Assembly: GCA_046735265.1 (NCBI GenBank)
Contig: JBKPSZ010000176.1
Location: 1 to 12,220 of the forward strand
DNA length: 12,220 nucleotides
Source of the DNA: DATBFU01 sp046735265
GTDB taxonomy: Bacteria; Acidobacteriota; Thermoanaerobaculia; UBA5066; Gp7-AA6
Reading direction: 5' to 3'
Under the pieces are notes generated by a model. That model saw only the letters and a list, made by a program, of their open reading frames with translations. It had not been told where the DNA came from and did no database searches. Every line of letters starts with the position of its first letter. The stretch's first letter is position 1. Positions 1 through 6,573 of the stretch are shown here, piece by piece. The position numbers were made by a program, and so were the translations under genes.

Positions 1-1
1 G

Positions 2-505
2 ATGGCGATCGTCCTCTTTGCCACGAGCCGGCCCGTGTTCGACGCGATGCGATACCCGCTCCTCCTCGCGGGGGCGGCCGCCGTCGCGTATGGCCTCGTC
101 TTCGCCTTCCGGCTCGCGCGGGCGAGCGCCGGCGACGCGACCCCGAAAGGCCGCGCGTTCGATCTGAGGATCTCGCTTCTCTTCGCCGTGACCGTTTCGG
201 CGATTCTGTTTCTCGGCGCCGCCGTCCAGCGCTGGCTCGGCCCGAGCGGCCTCGTGGTCGCGGTCGGGTTGGCCGGCTTCGCCGACGCGCACGCGGCCGC
301 GATCTCCGCCGCTTCTCTCGTTGCGGCCGGGAAGATCGCGGCGACGGACGCGGTCGTGCCAATCCTCGTCGCGATGTCCACGAACACCGTCGGCAAGGCC
401 GTGGCGGCCGTGACGGCGGGCGGGCGCCGGTTCGCGGCGCAGACGATCCCCGGGCTCCTCCTGATCATCCTCGCCGCCTGGGCCGGCTTTCTGATGCTTC
501 GCTGA
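2..505 (+). CDS. DUF4010 / MgtC-SapB-type membrane protein, 3' part
   Basis: This is the C-terminal part of a polytopic membrane protein whose 5' end lies outside the window; the ATG at position 2 is probably an internal Met. About 167 residues are visible, with hydrophobic segments near residues 18-37, 57-75, 80-110, 118-138 and 148-166. The stretch around GLAGFADAHAAAISAASLVA, followed by a second conserved-looking block ending in MSTNTVGKA, resembles the DUF4010 domain found at the C-terminus of MgtC/SapB-family proteins, which usually total about 400 residues. Family members are inner-membrane proteins linked to magnesium limitation or of unknown role; the substrate cannot be told from sequence. 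It is followed by a 122-nt gap holding the promoter of the next gene, so it is probably not in that gene's operon. Confidence 0.7.
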   Translation: MAIVLFATSRPVFDAMRYPLLLAGAAAVAYGLVFAFRLARASAGDATPKGRAFDLRISLLFAVTVSAILFLGAAVQRWLGPSGLVVAVGLAGFADAHAAAISAASLVAAGKIAATDAVVPILVAMSTNTVGKAVAAVTAGGRRFAAQTIPGLLLIILAAWAGFLMLR

Positions 506-575
506 ATGACGGTTTCCCCGCCCCGGCGGCGGCTCCATCGCGATGCGTTCCCGGGTCTCGGGCGGCGGGTCGAAA

Positions 576-627
576 TGATGACAATGCATCATCCCGCGGA
601 GGTCGCCGGACCGCTACCGTTGTCCCG
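576..627 (+). promoter_or_regulatory. Operator site A (TGATGA-CAAT-GCATCA) with leaderless-type -10
   Basis: The 16-bp inverted repeat TGATGACAATGCATCA spans 576-591 (11 of 12 arm positions match TGATGC-N4-GCATCA). A -10-like TACCGT lies at 615-620, 31.5 bp from the repeat centre. Transcription would start at about 627, directly before the ATG at 628. There is no Shine-Dalgarno sequence and no separate -35 hexamer, so the repeat sits where an activator would bind. The same arrangement recurs upstream of the genes at 3349 and 8767. Confidence 0.6.
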
Positions 628-1059
628 ATGAAGATCCTGGCCGCCACGGACGGCTCGCGCGGCGGCAGCGCAGCGGTGCGATTCGCCGCCCGCGTCGCAG
701 CCGGCCGCGGCGACGGCGAGCTGATCGTGTTGACGATCGCGCGGCCTTCCCGAGTGGAGGAATCCGCGGAAGAGACTCGACGACGCGCCGAGAAGATCCT
801 TCAGTCGGCGGCGCGACACGCGCGGCGGTCGAAGGAGAACGCGCGGTTCGCGGTCGTCCCAGTCAGACCCGGGTCGCCGATTCCGGACGCGATTTCCCGG
901 GAAGCCGAGCGCGTGAAGGCGGACCTCGTCGTCGTCGGCAGCGAAGGCCGCGACACGTTGAACGAGTGGGTCCTCGGAGGCACGGCGCTGCGCTTGGTCT
1001 TCGTCTCGCGACGCCCGGTGACCGTGGTCCGACCGCCGCGCCGTCGAAATCGCGCCTAG
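628..1059 (+). CDS. Universal stress protein, UspA family
   Basis: This is a 143-residue single-domain universal stress protein, the usual length for the family. The N-terminus MKILAATDGS gives the beta1 strand with the Asp (residue 8) that contacts nucleotide. Near the C-terminus, G104-x2-G107-x9-G117-G-T matches the ATP-binding Usp motif G-x2-G-x9-G-(S/T), with an extra Gly before the Thr. The final strand VTVVRP is also typical. Usp proteins are cytoplasmic dimers induced under starvation, hypoxia or respiratory arrest. The start is the first ATG; it has no Shine-Dalgarno but sits exactly where a leaderless transcript would begin, below operator site A. An Arg-rich tail (PPRRRNRA) ends the protein. 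Identification as Usp is firm; the specific role is inferred. Confidence 0.92.
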   Translation: MKILAATDGSRGGSAAVRFAARVAAGRGDGELIVLTIARPSRVEESAEETRRRAEKILQSAARHARRSKENARFAVVPVRPGSPIPDAISREAERVKADLVVVGSEGRDTLNEWVLGGTALRLVFVSRRPVTVVRPPRRRNRA

Positions 1060-1094
1060 GCGGTCGGGGCGCCCGCCCGGCCGGTCCGGGGGTG

Positions 1095-1100
1095 TAGTCT
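1095..1100 (+). promoter_or_regulatory. Possible -10 element of the PAS-LuxR gene
   Basis: TAGTCT lies 20 nt upstream of the ATG at 1121 and would give a leader of about 14 nt. No TGATGC-N4-GCATCA site is present here. It overlaps an alternative TTG start at 1100, which argues for the ATG. Confidence 0.3.
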
Positions 1101-1120
1101 TGAGATCTCGATCCAATCCG

Positions 1121-1777
1121 ATGCCCGTCGCGTCCGACGCCCTCGATCGAATTGCCCGAAGCGGAGACGCCGTCTTCGCCATCGACTCCGCAGACCGGAT
1201 CATTCTCTGGAACCGCCATTGCGAGGAGCTGCTCCAGCGGCCGGCGCGGAGTGTGCTAGGCAAGCACTGCTACGAGGTCCTGGGCGGGAGGGATGCCCAC
1301 GGCAACGTCTACTGCTACCGAAGCTGTCCCGTCGCGCATCAGGCCCGAGACATGCCTCAGGAGCCGGTTCACCGGTTCCCGCTCTCCGTTGACGTCGGCA
1401 AGAAGGGCCCGCAGTGGTTCGAGGTCTCTCTCTTCTCGATTCCCTCCTACCATCCGGCCCTCGCGACGGTCGTGCACGTCCTGCGGCGGGAGAACGAGTC
1501 TCCCTCGGCGCTCGAGAGACACCTCGCGAGCGAGGCCCAAGCGCGCGAGCCGCTCTGGCCCCTGATCACGAAGGAAGGGGAGCCGGTCTCCCTGACCGCC
1601 CGCGAGAAGGAGATTCTCCGCAGCCTGTCGGAGGGGCTCTCGACACCGGCAATCGCCAAGAAGCTCTTCATTGCCCCCGTCACGGTGCGCAATCACATCC
1701 AGAACATCCTCCACAAGCTCGACGTGCACACGAAGCTTGCGGCGGTCGTCTTCGCCTACCAGCACCACCTGATCTGA
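1121..1777 (+). CDS. PAS-domain LuxR-family transcriptional regulator
   Basis: This is a 218-residue cytoplasmic regulator. Residues ~8-115 form a PAS fold (DAVFAIDSADRIILWN is the typical PAS entry). It carries four cysteines, C34, C50, C65 and C69, in the context GKHCYEVLGGRD...GNVYCYRSCPV; C50, C65 and C69 could bind a metal or cluster, or sense redox. Residues ~155-218 are a LuxR/NarL-type helix-turn-helix (SLTAREKEILRSLSEG, then a recognition helix around VTVRNHIQNILHKL). There is no receiver domain, so the signal should enter through PAS. I chose the ATG at 1121; a TTG at 1100 would add seven residues but overlaps a -10-like element. It lies between Usp and the five-cysteine gene and is a candidate regulator of the local regulon. 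Confidence 0.88.
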   Translation: MPVASDALDRIARSGDAVFAIDSADRIILWNRHCEELLQRPARSVLGKHCYEVLGGRDAHGNVYCYRSCPVAHQARDMPQEPVHRFPLSVDVGKKGPQWFEVSLFSIPSYHPALATVVHVLRRENESPSALERHLASEAQAREPLWPLITKEGEPVSLTAREKEILRSLSEGLSTPAIAKKLFIAPVTVRNHIQNILHKLDVHTKLAAVVFAYQHHLI

Positions 1778-1778
1778 G

Positions 1779-1791
1779 GCGAACTCTTCGC
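1779..1791. terminator. Weak hairpin between convergent genes
   Basis: GCGAA-CTC-TTCGC forms a 5-bp stem with a 3-nt loop between the stop of the PAS-LuxR gene (1775-1777) and the stop of the opposing gene (1791-1793). There is no T-tract, and the stem is short; it could serve both directions but the support is slight. Confidence 0.25.
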
Positions 1792-2189
1792 TAGAGGATT
1801 CGGACGTCCCGGCCGGCGATGTCCCGGCAGAAGCGCTCGAGGGCCCGATTGTCGAAGGCGTTCCATCCGTCGCAGGCGCAGTGTTCGCGAGTCTCGACGT
1901 CGCAGCACAGGCGGGTGCCGGCGACTTCTTCGCGTCCGGCGTGATAGAGGCTGACCAGCCGCTCGAGCTCCGCGCGCGTGATGCCGGGGCGCTTGCGCGC
2001 GATCCAGTCGAAACGGCGGCGGAACTCCTCGTCGGAGAGATCGCGGAAGCCCCGGCACAGGATCCCGAGACGGCCGGCGACCTCGCAGAGACAATGCTCC
2101 GGATCGGTCATCGTTTCCAGGCGTGAGCGCAGGAGCTCGATCGCTTCGGGCCGGGACATCGATTCGCGGGCCGGAATTTCGGCGGTCAT
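1791..2189 (-). CDS. Five-cysteine small protein, paralogue 1 (function unknown)
   Basis: This is a 132-residue soluble protein that I do not recognise. It aligns over nearly its whole length with the protein at 9272-9697. Both have SRPEAIE(L/R)LR near the N-terminus, then CEVA, CRGF, a shared FxRRxxxxxxR stretch, T-R-A-x-(L/M)-E, C-D, C-x-GW or CDGW, and a final Cys before a D-V-I/R-I end. Five cysteines are shared (C35, C45, C96, C106, C121 here); C33, C95 and C104 are extra. Such invariant Cys without a signal peptide suggest metal or Fe-S binding, or thiol chemistry. Start: ATG at 2189, chosen over an upstream in-frame ATG at 2240 because operator site C would otherwise lie inside the gene; a third ATG at 2159 is possible. 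No Shine-Dalgarno is seen. It lies downstream of the hemerythrin gene on the same strand. Confidence 0.75.
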   Translation of the reverse strand: MTAEIPARESMSRPEAIELLRSRLETMTDPEHCLCEVAGRLGILCRGFRDLSDEEFRRRFDWIARKRPGITRAELERLVSLYHAGREEVAGTRLCCDVETREHCACDGWNAFDNRALERFCRDIAGRDVRIL

Positions 2190-2223
2190 GTGATGAGGTT
2201 GCCACGGGCACGTTGGCACCGCC

Positions 2224-2239
2224 TGATGCGGATGAACCA
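2224..2239 (-). promoter_or_regulatory. Operator site C (TGGTTC-ATCC-GCATCA on minus strand)
   Basis: Read on the minus strand, the site has the invariant promoter-proximal half GCATCA and a degenerate distal half (TGGTTC); 10 of 12 arm positions match. Its centre is 42.5 bp from the ATG at 2189, the same distance as in the plus-strand copies (42.5-44.5). The hexamer at the expected -10 position is CAACCT, a poor match to TANNNT, so the promoter is weakly supported. Confidence 0.45.
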
Positions 2240-2286
2240 ATCTGGCTCGGAACGCGAAAGTTTGCCTGAGCGGAAGCCCCGGCGCG

Positions 2287-2739
2287 TCACGCCTTTCCGA
2301 GTCTCGTTCGGAGGATCTCTCCGACGAGGATCGAGGCCGGGTAGAGGATCTCCTCCTCGGTCTGAGCGTGCAGGATCATCTTCCTCGCGAAGTTGGCGTA
2401 CCCGGGATGTCCCTCCTGCTGCGCCACCTGCATCAGCTTCCGAAGCGCCTCGACGATCAGTGCGTGCTCTTCCAGCATGCGCGGCAGCTCGGCCTTCAGG
2501 GTCTCGGCCAGATGCTGGTACCGCTTCATGTCCGGCGAAGCCTCGCCGACCGCCAGTCGGGGAAGGAGCGTCAACGGAGGAATCGCGAACTCTTCCTCGA
2601 GAAGGATGTGCGGCCGAAGGACTTTCAGAACCTCGCGCGCGGCCTCCGCGATCTTGCCGCCCGCAGCCGCCGCAGTCGCGAGCTGTTCGCGCAATTCCTC
2701 ATGCTCGATCTTGAGGCACTCGGGCACTTCGTGTTTCAC
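2287..2739 (-). CDS. Hemerythrin HHE-domain protein
   Basis: This is a 150-residue four-helix protein with hemerythrin-type ligand spacing: H13 (IEHEEL), H44-x3-E48 (HILLEEE), H92 (LEEHALI) and H124-x3-E128 (HAQTEEEILYP). These would bind a non-haem di-iron centre that interacts with O2, NO or peroxide; in bacteria such proteins act in oxygen sensing or carriage, or in iron-sulphur repair. The start is GTG, with a purine-rich GGGAGGG Shine-Dalgarno about 6-8 nt upstream. It begins 45 nt after the stop of the upstream membrane protein on the same strand, so the two are probably cotranscribed. It lies next to genes with RIC-type domains and Crp/Fnr, which fits a nitrosative or oxygen-related role (inference). 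Confidence 0.88.
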   Translation of the reverse strand: MKHEVPECLKIEHEELREQLATAAAAGGKIAEAAREVLKVLRPHILLEEEFAIPPLTLLPRLAVGEASPDMKRYQHLAETLKAELPRMLEEHALIVEALRKLMQVAQQEGHPGYANFARKMILHAQTEEEILYPASILVGEILRTRLGKA

Positions 2740-2784
2740 GAACTTCCCTCCCCCTTCGCTCGAGCCGGCGTTCCCTTCAAACGT

Positions 2785-3231
2785 CTAACCCACAAGGCGG
2801 CGGGCTTCCCGACTCGAATCGGCGTACCATTCTCGCCAACCGAGGACGACCGCGGCAAGCAGGAGAGAGGCGACCAGGATGAGAAACAAGAAGGCCATGC
2901 CCGGTGCGCTCGCATTGTCCGGGTTCGACGGGCTGCTCGACGGACCGAGGCCGAACCACCAGAGGCAGAAGACTCCGAGATACAAATAAAGAACAAACGC
3001 ATCGATCAGGGCGCCCATCTTTCCGAGGACGGCCGCCCGCAGGAAGAGGAGAGCGAGCCCTCCGAGTGCGAAGGGAACCCATCGCAGACCGGCGGCAGGT
3101 TCAAAGTCTCGCCAGATACGCATGCGAAGGAGCGGAAGCGTCAGTACTGCCGATGCGACCAAGAAAAGCCGTGGCGGAGAGTCGAGCGGCCGATCCAGGA
3201 ACCGACTGATTCGTTCGAAGTAATTCCCCAT
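2785..3231 (-). CDS. Four-helix membrane protein of unknown function
   Basis: This is a 148-residue integral membrane protein that I do not recognise as a named family. Hydrophobic segments lie near residues 22-40, 52-69, 74-95 and 112-132. The N-terminus is soluble and contains DRPLDSPPR; the C-terminus is charged (REWYADSSREARRL). There is no signal peptide and no obvious catalytic motif; one Cys (C89) sits in helix 3. The start is ATG at 3231, preceded by a good AGGGAGGG Shine-Dalgarno, unlike the SD-less genes of the putative regulon. It is the first gene of a minus-strand group with hemerythrin and may be read from the divergent intergenic region that contains operator site E (centre 74.5 bp upstream). 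Confidence 0.7.
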   Translation of the reverse strand: MGNYFERISRFLDRPLDSPPRLFLVASAVLTLPLLRMRIWRDFEPAAGLRWVPFALGGLALLFLRAAVLGKMGALIDAFVLYLYLGVFCLWWFGLGPSSSPSNPDNASAPGMAFLFLILVASLLLAAVVLGWREWYADSSREARRLVG

Positions 3232-3297
3232 GAGCCCTCCCTTCTTGCGAGTCGTCGGGCGCTAAGGGCACGATCCCGCAGAGCCAGTCCGGTCGCC

Positions 3298-3342
3298 TGA
3301 TTCGAACGCATCAGGCATCTGGTTGGTCGATGGTTCTAGTGT
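3298..3342 (+). promoter_or_regulatory. Operator site E (TGATTC-GAAC-GCATCA) with leaderless-type -10
   Basis: The 16-bp repeat at 3298-3313 matches 11 of 12 arm positions. A -10-like TAGTGT at 3337-3342 starts 31.5 bp from the repeat centre and predicts transcription starting exactly at the ATG at 3349. There is no Shine-Dalgarno. The site lies between divergent genes (3231 minus, 3349 plus), so it could affect both. Confidence 0.6.
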
Positions 3343-3348
3343 CTTCCC

Positions 3349-4596
3349 ATGCTTCGAAGCGTCGAGCTCGAGATCGAGCTCTTCTGCCGGGGAATCCGGA
3401 TCGATCCGAGCTGTCGGGTCGGAGAAGACGGCCGGAGGATCTCGCGCACGCGGGCCGGCCTGGGGTCCGGCCTCGAGCTCGTAATCCCGGATCGCCGCAA
3501 GCCCATCTGGGCCAACGCGCCCGTCGCGGAGCCGTTCGCCGCGAGGTCCCCCTTCGTCCTGATCAAGGAGAATGGGGACTACTGGATTGTGGACGAGCGC
3601 AGCGGCGACGAATATCCGGTTCACATCCCCGAGGAGCCCGCCTGGTATGCGCAGACGACCTCGTCGGGGATCGCGATGAATCGGATCGGCGTACTTCAGG
3701 GCAACTATCTCGGTGTCTATGTCTCCAACCGCTGCCTCTACTGGGCCTCGACACCGTCGCGCGCCTGCAAGTTCTGCACGACCGGCAAAAACGTCGGCGT
3801 TTCGGAGCAGGCGAGAAAGAAGGTCGAGGACGTCGTCGAGGTCGCGAAAGCGGCGCGTGAAGAGTCGGGAGCCATCTTCACGCACCTGAACACGGGCTAT
3901 CACTTCGAGGAGGTGGACAAGCTCGAAGCGATCCACGGCTTGCGTCAGTGCGAACCGTTCGTGAAGGCGCTGCGGGAGGCGGTCGGCGGCTTCATCGGAG
4001 TGCAGTGCATGCCGGTCCCGCGCAGGAGATTCGCGGAGTACGACGACCTGATCGAAGCCGGGGCGGACCACTTCTCCTTCTGCTACGAGTTCGAGGACCC
4101 GGATGTCTTCGCGCGCCTGTGCCCCGGCAAAGCGGAGACGCTCGGCCAGTCCGGTTTCTTCGAGGCCATGGAGTACACGGCCGGCAAGCTCGGGCCCGGC
4201 CGCGTTTCGGGCGAGATCATCGCCGGCCTCGAGCCGATCGAGGCCACCAAGCGCGGCATCGATCGCATCGTCGGAGCCGGCGCCTTTCCTACGGTCTGTA
4301 TCTTTCGACCGACCGTCGGCAGCGAGCTCGAGGACCAGCCGCCGCCCGATCCCGGCGCCATGAAAGACGTCTTCGCCCACCTCTGGGAAGCCTGTCGGGA
4401 CGCGGGACTTCCGATCGGCGTTCTGCCCATCGAGGTGTCCCTCGTCGTGCAGCCGGAGGAGGCGGCCGGCCTCGCGACGGGCGAACCCGCGGACTGGTTC
4501 TATCGCGCGAAGCTCTCGACCCTCCGCGCCCTCGCGCGCCCCTACGTCGCCTGGAAGAAACGGCCGCGTGCGTCCCGCCGGCGCGCAGTCGCCTAG
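3349..4596 (+). CDS. Radical SAM protein with atypical Cx10Cx2C motif
   Basis: This is a 415-residue radical SAM-type protein of unknown substrate. The likely cluster-binding cysteines are C129, C140 and C143 in RCLYWASTPSRACKFCTTG. The end, CKFCTTG, is like the classical CxxCxxG end, but the first spacing is ten residues instead of three. A barrel-like region follows: an IFTHLNTGYHF strand, a VQCMPVPRRRFAEYDDLIEAGAD strand-helix pair split by short loops, FSFCYEFEDP, then GEIIAGLEPIEATKRGID and a late VCIFRPTVGSELED. Residues 1-120 form an N-terminal domain with no recognised fold. The ATG at 3349 is preceded by an operator and -10 element, with no Shine-Dalgarno. The stop overlaps the stop of the convergent Crp/Fnr gene. 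The radical SAM class is probable; the reaction is unknown. Confidence 0.82.
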   Translation: MLRSVELEIELFCRGIRIDPSCRVGEDGRRISRTRAGLGSGLELVIPDRRKPIWANAPVAEPFAARSPFVLIKENGDYWIVDERSGDEYPVHIPEEPAWYAQTTSSGIAMNRIGVLQGNYLGVYVSNRCLYWASTPSRACKFCTTGKNVGVSEQARKKVEDVVEVAKAAREESGAIFTHLNTGYHFEEVDKLEAIHGLRQCEPFVKALREAVGGFIGVQCMPVPRRRFAEYDDLIEAGADHFSFCYEFEDPDVFARLCPGKAETLGQSGFFEAMEYTAGKLGPGRVSGEIIAGLEPIEATKRGIDRIVGAGAFPTVCIFRPTVGSELEDQPPPDPGAMKDVFAHLWEACRDAGLPIGVLPIEVSLVVQPEEAAGLATGEPADWFYRAKLSTLRALARPYVAWKKRPRASRRRAVA

Positions 4597-5279
4597 GGCT
4601 CGGGGGCGATCGCCTCGAGAGCTTTCGCGTTCCGGATCAGGAATCCCGCCTTCTCGGTCTCGACGAGACCCTCCTTCTGCCACCGGCTCATGACCCGGAT
4701 CGCGGTCTCGATCGTCGTGCCCGCGAGATCGGCGATTTCCTGGCGGCTGAGTGGGAGGGGAACGAAGAGTCCGTCCGCCCGCTTCTCTCCCATCCGGGAC
4801 GCGAGTGTCGAGAAGAGGCGCGCCGTCCGATATTCGACCGAGCCGGTCATGTCGGCCAGGCGCCGATTCAGCGCCATTAGGCGCAGCGTCAGGCCCGCGA
4901 GGAGGCGTCGGGTGATCTCGGGCCGCTGCCCGATCAGTTGAAAGAAGGCCTTCTCCGGAATCGAGATCAGGCCGGAGGGCTCGATCGCGACGGCGGTCGC
5001 AGGAAAGGGGCGGCGCTCGAATGCCGCGACGGCTCCCACGGGCTCGCCCGGCCCGAGGATCTCGAGGATCAAGTCGCGCTCCGGGCCCGCTTTGACGATC
5101 TTGACGCGTCCGAGGAAGAGAAAGTGGATCCGCTCGGCGGGATCTCCCTCGTGAAAGATCGTCTCCCCCTTTTCGAAGGCGGAGAGCTCACAGAGAGGGG
5201 AGATCGCGGCGCGGTCCTCGCGGGAGAGCGGGGCGAGGATCGGGACAGCGTCGAAAGGGACGGGCGGACGATCCGGCAT
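4593..5279 (-). CDS. Crp/Fnr-family transcriptional regulator
   Basis: This is a 228-residue regulator with the full Crp/Fnr layout: cyclic-nucleotide-type beta-roll (residues ~15-110, with FEKGETIFHEGDPAERIHFLFLGRVKI), a dimerisation helix (~115-145), and a winged HTH (~150-220, LSRQEIADLAGTTIETAIRVMSRWQ). The only Cys is C30, so there is no FNR-type 4Fe-4S site; it may sense haem-bound NO/CO, a nucleotide or something else. In the recognition helix, E191 and R195 match the Glu and Arg of FNR/CRP, but the residue before R195 is Ile where FNR has Ser, so the site specificity should differ from TTGAT-N4-ATCAA. The start is ATG at 5279 with no clear Shine-Dalgarno. It ends the minus-strand run that begins with the RIC-like gene, 23 nt after the oxidoreductase. 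Confidence 0.93.
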   Translation of the reverse strand: MPDRPPVPFDAVPILAPLSREDRAAISPLCELSAFEKGETIFHEGDPAERIHFLFLGRVKIVKAGPERDLILEILGPGEPVGAVAAFERRPFPATAVAIEPSGLISIPEKAFFQLIGQRPEITRRLLAGLTLRLMALNRRLADMTGSVEYRTARLFSTLASRMGEKRADGLFVPLPLSRQEIADLAGTTIETAIRVMSRWQKEGLVETEKAGFLIRNAKALEAIAPEP

Positions 5280-5288
5280 GGATCGCTT

Positions 5289-5306
5289 TTGAGGCGTGAG
5301 ACTCAA
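5289..5306. promoter_or_regulatory. Possible autoregulatory inverted repeat of the Crp/Fnr gene
   Basis: TTGAGGCGTGAGACTCAA has perfect 5-bp arms separated by 8 bp and lies 10 nt upstream of the Crp/Fnr start. Its inner 16 bp match 9 of 12 arm positions of TGATGC-N4-GCATCA (read on minus: TGAGTC-TCAC-GCCTCA). A site this close to the start would repress. It overlaps the last codons of the oxidoreductase gene, so chance is quite possible. Confidence 0.25.
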
Positions 5307-6478
5307 CCGCCGGACGCGACGTGCCCGCGCTCGAGCGTCTCGGGGCGCGAGTGCGGGTGCGAGCGGCACCAGGTGCAGTCGCAGCCTGAGAGCGCGCACC
5401 CGGGCGGATCGCGTCGAGAGCGGGTCTGGCGCCTTGCGAGCGGAAACACGAGCCGCTTGCAGAGAGAGGAAGCGTAGTGGTGCCGCAGCCACTGGCGCGC
5501 GTCGGCGGATTTCGCGATCGACCGCATCAGTCGGACGTAACCGCGGTCGGCCATCTTCGAGAAGGCGTAACGGTTCACGATCGAAACGCGCAGCTGCGCA
5601 CCGAACCGGCGGCGCCAGAGACCGTCGTACTCGCGCGGATGTCCGGCGACGAGAACCCTGGCCGCGAGATGCCCCGAGAGCATCGCGAGCCGCATCCCGA
5701 ATCCCCACAGCGCGTCCTGGAACCCCGCCGCCTCGCCGGCGAAGAGGAGCGCTCCGTGGCGCGCGGTCGAGGGATACAACACGTTGCCCGTTCCGCCGAA
5801 CCGCACCGGATTCGACATCCGCAGGCCGGCCTTCGCCTGAAAGAAGGCGATCGTCCGGTCGAGGTACTCCCGCTCGCGATGGAAGTCGTCGAAGAGGCAG
5901 ACTGCCACCGTCCCGCGACCCCGCGAGACGAGCAGATAGGCGTAGCCCTTCGGAGCGAGCCGGTCCGAAAGGACGGCGAAGATTCCGTCGGCACGTTCCG
6001 TACGAAAGACGTAGCCCACCGCGATCGCGTCGGGCCCTCGCGGACCTCCCGCGACGATGCCCCCTTCGGGAAGCCGCGTGATCGGATCGCGGAATCGGAT
6101 CTCGACGCCGGCCGCGAGCGCCTGCGCCTTCAACTGCTGGTCGAGCGTCCCGGACTCCCGGCCCCGGCGAACCAGGTAGAAGAGCGGCTCGGGGGAGCGG
6201 TAGGTGTACTCGCGCCCCTCCGGGTCGTAGAAGGTTCCTTCGCGGCAGGGCTGCGCACCGAAAGCGAGATCCACGCCGAGGGAGCCGAGCTCGTCGAGGA
6301 CGTCCCGGGGCGTCGTCCAGTTCTCGATGCCCTGCAGGTCGCCGTGGAACCTCGCGCCGACGTCGGGACGCTGTTCGTGGACCACGGCCTGGCGCCCCGC
6401 GCGCGCCGCGGTCAGCGCCGCGGTCAGACCGGCCGGGCCCGCGCCGACGATGTGGATGGCCTCGCGGGATTCGCCCAC
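5303..6478 (-). CDS. FAD-dependent oxidoreductase, geranylgeranyl-reductase-like, with Cys-rich tail
   Basis: This is a ~391-residue flavoprotein. A Rossmann dinucleotide motif (IHIVGAGPAGLTAALTAARAG, G12-x-G14-x2-G17) opens the protein, and a second FAD-contact block (LLFAGEAAGFQDALWGFGMR) lies near residue 290. This is the layout of the geranylgeranyl reductase/halogenase-like group (p-hydroxybenzoate hydroxylase fold), whose members reduce isoprenoid chains or hydroxylate substrates; the substrate here is unknown. The C-terminal 50 residues hold C361-x4-C366-x-C368-x2-C371, then H374 and H376, which look like a metal or Fe-S site. The start is uncertain: GTG at 6478 (TTG at 6481 is possible); TACGAT at 6489-6494 could be a -10 for a leaderless message. 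It lies 95 nt after the RIC-like gene and 23 nt before Crp/Fnr. Confidence 0.82.
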   Translation of the reverse strand: MGESREAIHIVGAGPAGLTAALTAARAGRQAVVHEQRPDVGARFHGDLQGIENWTTPRDVLDELGSLGVDLAFGAQPCREGTFYDPEGREYTYRSPEPLFYLVRRGRESGTLDQQLKAQALAAGVEIRFRDPITRLPEGGIVAGGPRGPDAIAVGYVFRTERADGIFAVLSDRLAPKGYAYLLVSRGRGTVAVCLFDDFHREREYLDRTIAFFQAKAGLRMSNPVRFGGTGNVLYPSTARHGALLFAGEAAGFQDALWGFGMRLAMLSGHLAARVLVAGHPREYDGLWRRRFGAQLRVSIVNRYAFSKMADRGYVRLMRSIAKSADARQWLRHHYASSLCKRLVFPLARRQTRSRRDPPGCALSGCDCTWCRSHPHSRPETLERGHVASGG

Positions 6479-6573
6479 CAAGCAGGCAATCGTAAGAGGT
6501 TTCCCGCCGGCGGTAAATCGGAAATCGGCGGACAGCCCGGCGCGGGCGACCCCGCGCGCGCAGAATTGTCGCT

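Noticed and set aside
600..610. AGGTCGCCGGA shared between sites A and B (600-610 and 8732-8742)
   Set aside because: The 11-bp identity is at different distances from the -10 and is absent at the other sites, so I treat it as coincidence or a minor context feature.
2190..2240. Upstream ATG for five-cysteine paralogue 1
   Set aside because: The extra residues have no counterpart in paralogue 2, and the operator would lie within the gene. I note that preferring 2189 partly relies on the motif itself.
4593..4596. CTAG shared by the stops of the radical SAM and Crp/Fnr genes
   Set aside because: Overlapping convergent stops are normal in compact genomes; it leaves no room for a terminator but is not otherwise notable.
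3262..4683. 473-codon minus-strand frame opposite the radical SAM gene
   Set aside because: It is antisense to a gene with clear motifs and has low-complexity D/R/E/G composition without a domain.
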